From positions 1 through 15,304 of the forward strand of contig WRDG01000029.1 of NCBI GenBank assembly GCA_009783525.1: DNA of 15,304 nt. The letters run 5' to 3'. A model generated the notes under the pieces. That model did no database searches. It was not told where the DNA came from and saw only the letters and a list, made by a program, of their open reading frames with translations. Shown here piece after piece: positions 1 to 6,500 of this stretch (position 1 is the stretch's first letter; each line of letters opens with the position of its first letter). Origin of the DNA: Defluviitaleaceae bacterium. GTDB lineage: Bacteria > Bacillota > Clostridia > Lachnospirales > WQUN01. Position numbers and translations under genes: made by a program.

Positions 1-41
1 AAGCAGTACGCAAGGTTGAGCTGACGAAGTGCGGCGCGAAA
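1..41. repeat. Inverted partner of 1639-1800, lacking hairpin units
   Basis: Three blocks match the reverse complement of 1639-1800 in order. AAGCAGTACGCA (1-12) matches 1789-1800. GTTGAGCTG (15-23) matches 1686-1694. CGAAGTGCGGCGCGAAA (25-41) matches 1639-1655. Between the blocks the left copy has only 2 nt and 1 nt. The right copy has a 94-bp three-hairpin block (1695-1788) and a 30-bp single hairpin unit (1656-1685) in those places. The left copy therefore reads like an empty site. Confidence 0.8.
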
Positions 42-84
42 ATAGCCGTACATAATTGCTATATTTAAGTGCCGGAGTAATATA
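31..84 (+). repeat. Direct repeat, copy 1 (partner 1816-1870)
   Basis: This stretch resembles 1816-1870 in the same orientation. Shared blocks are GGCGC-AAAATA near its start, CGTAC, TTGC, and a strong core ATATTTAAG followed by GCCGGAGTAATA. I judge roughly 80% identity by eye. The two copies bracket the zinc-ribbon gene pair and its hairpin arrays, which suggests that the block between them was duplicated or inserted as a cassette. Confidence 0.65.
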
Positions 85-202
85 TCACGGAATTTTATAT
101 CGGGCTTCAATGAATACTAAATGGGAATCCAATAAACCCGGTTGAAAATTTTTAATCCTTTCGAACGCACCAACGAAAGATAAAAAATTTGACGAAGATA
201 AA

Positions 203-346
203 AAAACACCGAAAATGTTTCTGTGCAATGAAGAAAAGCGAAAGTATTTCTGTGCAATGAAGAAACACCGAAGATGTTTCTGTGCAATGAAGAAAAGCGA
301 AAGTATTTCTGTGCAATGAAGAAACACCGAAAATGTTTCTGTGCGC
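203..346 (+). repeat. Hairpin-unit array A (5 units)
   Basis: Five palindromic units lie at 203-221, 233-250, 262-280, 292-309 and 321-339, separated by TGTGCAATGAA. Two types alternate. Units 1, 3 and 5 are of the GAAACACC...ATGTTTC type (19 nt). Units 2 and 4 are GAAAAGCGAAAGTATTTC (18 nt). In types 1, 3 and 5 the imperfect positions are C/A mismatches on this strand but G-U pairs in the RNA of the other strand. The array ends about 70 nt before the start of the zinc-ribbon gene at 417. There are no unique spacers, so it is not a CRISPR. Confidence 0.85.
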
Positions 347-416
347 GGAGTTTATAAGAGCTCCCTTGAGGTAACCCAATAAACCCGTTCTCGAAAAAAA
401 ATGAAAGAGGCTTAAC

Positions 417-815
417 ATGGGTTTGTTATGTTTATTCTTCGGACACAGATGGGATTGCTATAAATGCCAAAAGTGCGGCAAGATGAGAAAAAAGGAACAG
501 CATGATTGGGACGGCGGCAAATGCGTAAAGTGCGGTATGCCGAAAAGAGATTTTGATTTAAAAATCAAGGTTTTTAAAACAATGATCATAATTGCTTTGA
601 CATATAACGACTGTGTAAAGTTCGGGTTTTCGTGTACGGACGGTTACGGCGTGCGCGGCGAGATTCAAATGATCAGGGAGGAATACGGCAGCGAAGGCAT
701 TGACCGTTTGCTTGAAGCAGTCCATGATAAAAATGAAGACAACTTGCATTTCGTATCGTTTGTAAATGAATCGTGGCCGGAGCTGTTCGAAAATTGCGGC
801 TCGGTTGATTCATAA
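417..815 (+). CDS. Small cysteine-rich zinc-ribbon-like protein (copy 1)
   Basis: A 132-residue protein with no signal peptide and no membrane segment, so probably cytoplasmic. Residues 14-40 hold a C-x2-C-x2-C cluster (C14, C17, C20), an HDWDG motif (29-33) and a C-x2-C pair (C36, C39), which looks like a small zinc-binding ribbon. Residues 45-132 form a charged alpha/beta-looking domain with DGYGVRGEIQMI and ESWPELFENCG motifs that I cannot assign to a named family. The start is supported by AAAGAGG seven bases upstream. The tandem paralogue at 1031 shares about two thirds of residues in the C-terminal domain and the same first residues (MGL-C--FGHRWDCYKC). Function is unknown; a zinc-dependent protein- or nucleic-acid-binding role is only a guess. 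Confidence 0.8.
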   Translation: MGLLCLFFGHRWDCYKCQKCGKMRKKEQHDWDGGKCVKCGMPKRDFDLKIKVFKTMIIIALTYNDCVKFGFSCTDGYGVRGEIQMIREEYGSEGIDRLLEAVHDKNEDNLHFVSFVNESWPELFENCGSVDS

Positions 816-836
816 GGAGCCGCAAGAAATTTCGCG

Positions 837-861
837 CATAAAAAACCTTGGGTTTTTTATG
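837..861 (+). terminator. Perfect 11-bp hairpin after zinc-ribbon copy 1
   Basis: CATAAAAAACC, loop TTG, GGTTTTTTATG: an 11-bp perfect stem with a 3-nt loop, 22 nt after the stop codon. It could stop transcription of the upstream gene, though the stem is AT-rich and no long T-run follows. It has the same build (NNNACC, 3-nt loop, GGTNNN) as the dispersed 30-bp hairpin units and may be a diverged single member of that family. The bases just before it (GAAATTTCGCGC) match those downstream of copy 2. Confidence 0.45.
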
Positions 862-1030
862 TTTGAACGGATTTATTTTTTCGTCGGTTCGAAAAAAAAA
901 GTATATGTTTCCGCCGTGTTTAAAGCAGCTCGCGCAATGAACGGCGTCTGCGTTTGTATTTAATTTACATCACGCAATTAATGAAGGGCTCCGCGTATTC
1001 CCTTAGGCAAAAAAATGAAGGAGGTGCAGT

Positions 1031-1621
1031 ATGGGTTTGATATGTTCAATCTTCGGACACAGATGGGACTGTTATAAATGCCGGAAGTGCGGCAAAAAAA
1101 GAGAGAAGGAGCAGCATGACTGGGACGGGTGCCTGTGCAAAAAATGCGGAAAAATTATTACGTACGGAGGGGCGCATGTTTGGAACGGGTGTACCTGCAC
1201 CAGATGCGGATGGAATAAAGACGCGGATCATCTGTACGCGAAGGTGAGCGGCGCCTGCGAAACTGTATGCTCGGTCTGCGGCAAGACGGGCGAAAAACAG
1301 CATATGCAGCATGACTGGGACGGCGGCAAATGCGCAAAGTGCGGCATAACGAAAAAAGATTTTGAATTGATAGTCAAGGTTGCGGAAACAATGGAAAAAA
1401 TGGGTATGACATATAACGACTGCGTCAGGTCCGGTTATTCATATACGGACGGTTACGGCGTGCGCGGCGAGATTCAAATGATCGGGGAGGTGTACGGCAG
1501 CGAAGGCTTTGAGCGACTGCTTGAAGCAATCCGGGCTGAAAGCGAAGCTTACGGGCATTTCATGACATTCGTAAAAGAATCGTGGCCGGAGCTGTTCGAA
1601 AATTGCGGCTCGGTTGATTAA
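1031..1621 (+). CDS. Small cysteine-rich zinc-ribbon-like protein (copy 2)
   Basis: A 196-residue paralogue of the protein encoded at 417. The N-terminus (FGHRWDCYKC) and the C-terminal domain (about residues 106-196, with DGYGVRGEIQMI and ESWPELFENCG) match copy 1. The difference is about 64 extra residues between two HDWDG motifs (near residues 29-33 and 93-97). The insert carries further ribbons: CLCKKCG, CTCTRCG and CETVCSVCG. The HDWDG codons (CATGACTGGGACGG) are repeated at both borders, so unequal recombination between them could add or remove ribbons. The ribosome binding site AAGGAGG lies six bases upstream of the ATG. There is no signal peptide. The role is unknown; several Cys pairs suggest two or more zinc sites. 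Confidence 0.82.
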   Translation: MGLICSIFGHRWDCYKCRKCGKKREKEQHDWDGCLCKKCGKIITYGGAHVWNGCTCTRCGWNKDADHLYAKVSGACETVCSVCGKTGEKQHMQHDWDGGKCAKCGITKKDFELIVKVAETMEKMGMTYNDCVRSGYSYTDGYGVRGEIQMIGEVYGSEGFERLLEAIRAESEAYGHFMTFVKESWPELFENCGSVD

Positions 1622-1638
1622 TAGGGAGCCGTCTGAAA

Positions 1639-1800
1639 TTTCGCGCCGCACTTCGCGCGGAAACTCCGAAGGAGTTTCCTCTTTACAGCTCAACGCACAT
1701 AAACACCTTCGGTGTTTCTTCCCTGCACTTAAATCACCTTCGGTGTTTCTTCCCTGCACAAAAATCACCTTCGGTGTTTCTTCATTCATGCGTACTGCTT
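1639..1800 (-). repeat. Hairpin-unit array B (1 + 3 units)
   Basis: A single unit (1656-1685) holds the perfect palindrome GAAACTCC-GAA-GGAGTTTC at 1660-1678. A block of three (1695-1788) holds palindromes at 1701-1717, 1731-1749 and around 1762-1780, each with loop TTC. Read on the minus strand the units are followed by TGTGC/AGTGC and GGGAA as in the other arrays, so orientation is minus. The ACTCC/GGAGT stem differs from the usual ACACC/GGTGT stem by a compensatory change. The intervening blocks are those retained at 1-41. Confidence 0.85.
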
Positions 1801-1815
1801 GATTAGCTTCCATGT

Positions 1816-1870
1816 CCGGCGCAAAAATATCGCGTACTCCTCTTGCCATATTTAAGCGCCGGAGTAATAA
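1816..1870 (+). repeat. Direct repeat, copy 2 (partner 31-84)
   Basis: Shares the core ATATTTAAGCGCCGGAGTAATA (one change) and flanking blocks with 31-84. It lies between hairpin array B and the inverted-repeat element upstream of trpB. Confidence 0.65.
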
Positions 1871-1986
1871 TTTGATGAATAACTGCATTCCGCATTTTGC
1901 GTTTCGAAAAAACCTTTAAAATTTTTCTGAAAGAAAAATTTTCAAAGCCGGGATTTTCTTCGCGCAAAATCAAATTAATTATCAAA
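1871..1986 (+). repeat. Nested inverted-repeat element, long form (E2)
   Basis: The ends TTTGATGAATAACTGC and AAATTAATTATCAAA are imperfect inverted repeats. Further in, GCATTTTGCG faces CGCGCAAAATC. The core is another long hairpin, AAAATTTTTCT against AGAAAAATTTT. The element aligns with the reverse complement of 3381-3480 over the ends, the ATTTTGC-TTCGAAAAA block and the GCCGG-ATTTT-CTCG-GCAAAATC block. It differs by about 30 extra bases that form the central hairpin. It sits directly upstream of the trpB ribosome binding site, so it must be part of, or overlap, the trpB promoter/leader. No transposase is nearby. Confidence 0.65.
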
Positions 1987-2018
1987 TTTTTATAAAAAAA
2001 ATATCGAGGAGTTTTTAA

Positions 2019-3236
2019 ATGGACTTTACGGATTATTTTAAGCAATATCCGGGCAACGACGGGCGTTTCGGCGAATACGGCGGCGCGTATCTGCCGCCGG
2101 AGCTTGTGCCCGCGTTTGAGGAAATCGATTTGGCGTACCGCACCATATGCCGCTCGGCGAAATTTATCGCGGAGCTGCGGCGCATCCGCAAGGAGTTTCA
2201 GGGCAGGCCAACGCCCGTATACCACTGCGAGCGTTTGAGCAACCTGCTCGGCACCTGCCAGATTTATTTGAAGCGCGAGGACCTGAACCACACGGGCGCG
2301 CACAAGCTCAACCACTGCATGGGCGAGGGGCTGCTCGCAAAATTTATGGGCAAGAAGCGGCTCATAGCGGAAACCGGCGCAGGCCAGCACGGAGTCGCGC
2401 TCGCGACTGCCGCGGCGTTTTTCGGTTTGGAATGTGAAATTCATATGGGCGAGGTTGACATCGCCAAGCAGGCGCCAAACGTGACGCGCATGAAAATTTT
2501 GGGCGCGAAGGTCGTACCGGTTTCGCACGGGCTCAAAACTTTAAAGGAAGCGGTCGATTCCGCCTTTAACAGCTACGCGGAAAATTACCGGGATTCCATT
2601 TACTGCATAGGCAGCGTTGTGGGCCCGCACCCGTTCCCGATGATCGTGCGCGATTTTCAAATGGTGGTCGGCATCGAGGCGCGAGAGCAGTTTTTGGAAA
2701 TGACCGGCTTTCTGCCGGAGGCGGTGGCGGCCTGCGTTGGCGGCGGCAGCAATTCGATGGGGCTGTTCGCGCCGTTTATCGCGGACGCGGGCGTCGAGCT
2801 GTACGGCGTCGAGCCGATGGGCACGGGCGAGGCGACGGGCGAGCACGCGGCAAGCATCACGTTCGGCGGCAAGGGAGTCATGCACGGCTTCGAAAGCCTC
2901 ATGCTACAGGACGCCGCGGGCGAACCCGCGCCCGTGTATTCGATAGCGAGCGGCCTCGACTATCCGAGCGTGGGCCCAGAACATGCTATGCTGCACGACA
3001 TGAAGCGCGTCAATTATGTTTCCGCAAGCGACGAAGAGGCGCTTGAGGCGTTTTTCAAGCTGTCGCGCTTCGAAGGGATCATCCCCGCGATAGAGAGCGC
3101 GCACGCCGTCGCGTTTGCGATGCGGATGGCGCGCCGCGGCGAAACCCGTTCGGTTTTGGTCAACTGCAGCGGGCGCGGCGACAAGGACGTCGATTTTATT
3201 TCAGAAAAATACGGTTACGGCGAAAAATATCTATAA
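2019..3236 (+). CDS. trpB: Tryptophan synthase beta chain
   Basis: A 405-residue PLP enzyme of normal TrpB length that joins indole and L-serine to make L-tryptophan. Visible motifs are GRPTP (62-66), HTGAHKLNH with the Schiff-base Lys96, ETGAGQHG with the catalytic Glu118, GPHPFPMIVRDFQ, the phosphate-binding loop VGGGSNSMG, LDYPSVGPEHA, EGIIPAIESAHA and the pyridine-contacting NCSGRGDKD (Ser384). The start follows GAGGAG by seven bases. No trpA or other trp gene is adjacent on either side, so this is a solitary trpB in this window. It reads HKLNH where most TrpB1 proteins read HKINN, and EPMGTGEATGEHAA in the ligand loop, suggesting a divergent subgroup. It may serve indole salvage or pair with a distant trpA. 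No T-box or Trp-codon leader peptide is seen upstream. Confidence 0.95.
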   Translation: MDFTDYFKQYPGNDGRFGEYGGAYLPPELVPAFEEIDLAYRTICRSAKFIAELRRIRKEFQGRPTPVYHCERLSNLLGTCQIYLKREDLNHTGAHKLNHCMGEGLLAKFMGKKRLIAETGAGQHGVALATAAAFFGLECEIHMGEVDIAKQAPNVTRMKILGAKVVPVSHGLKTLKEAVDSAFNSYAENYRDSIYCIGSVVGPHPFPMIVRDFQMVVGIEAREQFLEMTGFLPEAVAACVGGGSNSMGLFAPFIADAGVELYGVEPMGTGEATGEHAASITFGGKGVMHGFESLMLQDAAGEPAPVYSIASGLDYPSVGPEHAMLHDMKRVNYVSASDEEALEAFFKLSRFEGIIPAIESAHAVAFAMRMARRGETRSVLVNCSGRGDKDVDFISEKYGYGEKYL

Positions 3237-3301
3237 AAAATTCGTATGTATGTTTTATTTTTAAAACGTAAACAAAAAATTCCGCGGCATTAAACATCAG
3301 C

Positions 3302-3364
3302 CGATTTTTATTCGTTAATTACTAACCCGCGTTTATAAAAGATAAACCGCGGCGCAAAAAATCG
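3302..3364. repeat. Imperfect long hairpin after trpB
   Basis: CGATTTTT (3302-3309) faces AAAAATCG (3357-3364). Inside, CGCGTTTAT faces ATAAACCGCG across a 5-nt loop, with one bulged G. It lies 66 bases after the trpB stop and could help end trpB transcription, but no T-run follows. It may also be a relic of a repeat. With the E1 element and the terminator it accounts for most of 3237-3557, which has no gene. Confidence 0.4.
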
Positions 3365-3380
3365 ATGTGTTAATTGTTTT

Positions 3381-3480
3381 AGTATTCGATGATTAACTAG
3401 ATTTTGCTCGAGAAAAATTCCGGCAGTAGGGGATTTTTCGAAGTGCAAAATCGGCATTTTGCAGTTAATCATCAAATACT
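3381..3480. repeat. Nested inverted-repeat element, 100 bp (E1)
   Basis: Exactly 100 bp with terminal inverted repeats AGTATTCGATGATTAACT and AGTTAATCATCAAATACT (17 of 18 match). Nested inside are GATTTTGC/GCAAAATC and GAAAAATTCC/GGGGATTTTTC around the central GGCAGTA, so the whole element can fold into one long hairpin. It has no coding capacity. The architecture is like that of a miniature inverted-repeat transposable element; an obvious target-site duplication was not found. Related copies are at 1871-1986 and, weakly, at 8876-8959. Confidence 0.7.
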
Positions 3481-3482
3481 TT

Positions 3483-3519
3483 GCAAAAAAAAGGAGCGGC
3501 TCTGTTGAACCGCTCCTTT
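3483..3519 (-). terminator. Rho-independent terminator of the GH5 gene
   Basis: On the minus strand, AAAGGAGCGG, a 10-nt loop and CCGCTCCTTT form a perfect 10-bp GC-rich stem (3490-3519) continued by an uninterrupted T-run of nine. It lies about 40 bases after the stop codon of the GH5 gene. The T-run is on the minus strand only, so it mainly serves that gene; it might weakly stop trpB transcripts from the other side. Confidence 0.88.
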
Positions 3520-3557
3520 GCATTTAACCGCTGTTTGCCGCGGCCGTTTGCAGTTGA

Positions 3558-6500
3558 TTAAATTAATTTGAAATCTTTTATGTTGCTGCCGTTGCCCTTG
3601 ATGTCGTATTGCAATTTAAAGCCCGCAAGCTCGTGGCTCGCCGCAAATTTGAACACGCCGTCGAGGTTGGCGTTGTTGCCTTCAAGCGCGACCGCGAAAT
3701 TTTTGACAACGGTCGTGTTGTTAGACATCTTTGTCGTGACCGAGAAGGTCAGCGTCCAAACTCTGCTGTTTTTAGAAGTTTCGACAATGCTGATAAATTT
3801 TGCGTTCGAATAGCCTACGATGCTTACGCATACGCAGGGGTCTTTACCGCATACTTCGCATTTGTCGTCTTCTTCGCATACACACGGGTATTCGCCGCAA
3901 TCGATGCACGGCACAACCGTAAGGGTAAAGGAAGCTTCGACAGGGAAATCTTCAACAAACAACACAACGTTAATTCCGTCTTCAATAAAGCCGCTGCCTT
4001 GTAAAGCAAGCAATTTTAAACCTTCGGCAGTTATTGTAAATATTATTGAACCCGGACTGATTACATAGTGTATGCCGTTAATGAAATTTAGTTCTGCAAA
4101 CGTTAAGCCGTTGATTGAGCCTTCGATGCCATTTTCGTATTCTGCGCTGAAATCTACATTTGAAATTTTAATTACCAACGTTGCTTCATCGTCAAGAACC
4201 ACTTCGATTTCAGATACTTCGTCATCGCCATCGACAAATACGATTGCAGGAAGCGGCGTCGGTGTCGGTGTCGGTACTTCGCATGTGCAGTCGTCTTCAA
4301 GCTCGCCGCAGACGTCGCAGTATACGCATACGCAAGGATCTTCGCCGCAGACATTGCACGGGTCTTCGTCTTTACATTCGCAAACGGCTTCGCCGCAGTC
4401 TGAACAGTAAACAAGCACTATGTCAACTTTATCGAAGAAGAAAGGCACGCTTCCGTTCGGACCCCATGCATATATGCGCGCCGTGCGAAGGTCGTTGGCG
4501 GGCAGCGTAAACGTGACTTCGTGGTGAGCCCAAACCGTGCTTGTAAACTCGGGCACTCTTATGTGCGGCTCGCCTTCGATGCCGACTGCGGTAAACGCAA
4601 GCCCTATTTCGTAATAATTGCTTTCAATACCCAGCCTGCCCCATGCGCTTAAAGTGTATGTCGCGCCGGGGATAAGGTTGTCTGTGTCGAGAGCCTGGCC
4701 GGTATAGTCATGGCCGGCCATGAGTTCCGCGCAGTCGGTCAAGTCGTGTGAACCGCCCTGCACGAGGCGGAGCCCGCCGAAATTATGCCAGGGGCTCAAA
4801 CCGTTCGCAAAATCGCCGTTGACAATGATGGGGAAAATAAACCTTTTGATCGGCAGCGTCAGCGTGCCGCGCGAATCGGCCCAAACAAGCTCGCCGAACC
4901 ATGACAAGTTGGTGGGTTTGGTGCCGTCTACGCGGTCGATTTCCCAGCCCCAGCCGCCGGTAACGCCCGGTTTGTTGCGGTCTACAACCGACATATTGTC
5001 GTTTGACCAATCCCAGTACAAGCGGCCGACATTGTACTGCAGGCCTACCGTGTAAACGTTCATGGTCGATTTGTGCGTGGTGAGGTCGCCCCATACCGCG
5101 CCGTATTCGCCGAAGTTGATCATGAGGCCGCGCGCGTAGCAGTCTTTGACGAAATTTTCCATGCGAAGCAAATCTGCCCAGCCGTAAGGATGCAGGGCGT
5201 ATAAAATTTTGCCGTGCTTGGCGTCAAGCTCCCTGCCCTTGTTAAGGATGAAGCTGCCGGGGCCGTCCGGGTCGTTTTCGTTATAGGCGCTTTGGCCGTA
5301 GTGGTTTTCGTTAATGCAAATCAAGTTGTTTATGTCCGCTTCTTTTAACGCGGTCAGTATGTAGTCGTGGATGTAAAACTGCACGTCCACGTCAAACTGA
5401 TGCGAATATCCCGCGGGATATGTTTTTCCGTTTTCTGCAAACAGGAAATTTTTCCATGCGGTAAACCATGCGTCGCCGTAGCTTGTAAGCACGGTGGGTT
5501 CGTTAAGCAGGTTGATCCAAACATATGGGTTGTCTTTATATTTTGTGGCGATACGCACCCATTCGGCCGCGAAATCCACCAGGTTGACCGGGTAACCGTC
5601 GCGGCTGCCGTTAAGCGGGCCGTTTTGGGTAAAGTCAGGATAAAAATTGCTTAACGGGTCGTGCATCTCAAGCATGCACACAATGCCCTTGGCGGTAAAT
5701 GCCTCGACAATTGCGTCGATGTCGTCGTAGTGCCAGTGGCGGTTTTGCACGTTCGGGTGGTTGAAGTGCTGCGTCATAACCACGCGGATGGTGTTGAACT
5801 GCCAAATGTCTGCAATCAGGTTAAGGTCTTGCAATACGGAGGACGAGTCTCTTCCGTTGCGCCCGCCCCACATTGCGTTGCCGTTTACGTTGACGCCAAG
5901 GGGAATAAACACTTCGCCGTTCGGGTCAATAATGGCGGGGTCGCCTGTGGTGGGGTTGATGCCGATGTAGAAATGCTCCTGCCCGGAAACCGTGGCGGTA
6001 TACGTATAGCTAAAGCCGTCGTAGCTGACCACTATCGGGTATGTGCCTTTGGTGTTTTTGTCGAACGCGCTGGAATCTATCATGGCTGCGGTGGCAGTAA
6101 TAACTTCGCTGTCGCCGTTGCGCTTTTGATAGAAGAAAGCGGTGCCGGTAAAATCAAACTCTTCGCCTTCCCAGTAGAGGGTCCTGTTTGCGTGCGCTTT
6201 GGGGGCGATTGCCACCGGATCAAGGCCGCCTTCCATTACGAGCACGTCGATTGAAAACGGAATGCCGAGATACGTGAGTGAAACGGTTTGCATGCCGTCC
6301 GCGAACGGATCGTAGCCGCTTACCGTCAAGCCGTCCATGTCGTTTGTTACGTTAATGGTGGCGACGTACTCCACGCTTGCGTAACCCACGCGGAGTATAA
6401 GTCCGTTAAGGTTAAGCGCCTGCCCCGTGTCGTAAGTGTTTATAAACGGAGGCTGTGCGACTGAAACGCTGTTCGCCTTTAATTCAATCAACTCCATGTC

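Larger units (their letters stand above)
1..416. other. Gene-free leader region with repeats
   Basis: No supportable gene is seen. Bases 1-41 are an inverted, shortened copy of 1639-1800, and 31-84 are a direct copy of 1816-1870. Both are listed separately. A 12-bp direct repeat, CCAATAAACCCG, occurs at 129-140 and again at 376-387, on either side of the hairpin array at 203-346. The rest is AT-rich. Open frames through the array encode only a reiterated 10-residue peptide and look like by-products of the repeat. No convincing promoter for the gene at 417 was found: TTGACG at 189-194 has no good -10 box at the right distance. Confidence 0.7.

Noticed and set aside
766..963. A 65-codon open frame after zinc-ribbon copy 1
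   Set aside because: It overlaps the end of copy 1 in another frame, has no ribosome binding site and runs through a perfect hairpin.
1701..1717. A cUUCGg-type extra-stable tetraloop in the hairpin units
   Set aside because: Using UUCG as the loop shifts the register and breaks the next pairs; the symmetric reading is an 8-bp stem with a 3-nt loop, and other units have loops such as GAT or TAC.
1871..2018. A T-box or Trp attenuator upstream of trpB
   Set aside because: No T-box sequence, no run of Trp codons and no terminator with a T-run; the structure present matches the dispersed inverted-repeat element instead.
1803..2528. A 241-codon minus-strand open frame over the trpB start
   Set aside because: It is antisense to a clear trpB, its protein is rich in Arg/Ala/Leu as expected of a shadow frame, and it crosses the inverted-repeat element.
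5661..6254. A 197-codon plus-strand frame inside the GH5 gene
   Set aside because: It is a shadow of the GH5 catalytic-domain coding sequence, with low-complexity Val/Gly-rich composition and no ribosome binding site.
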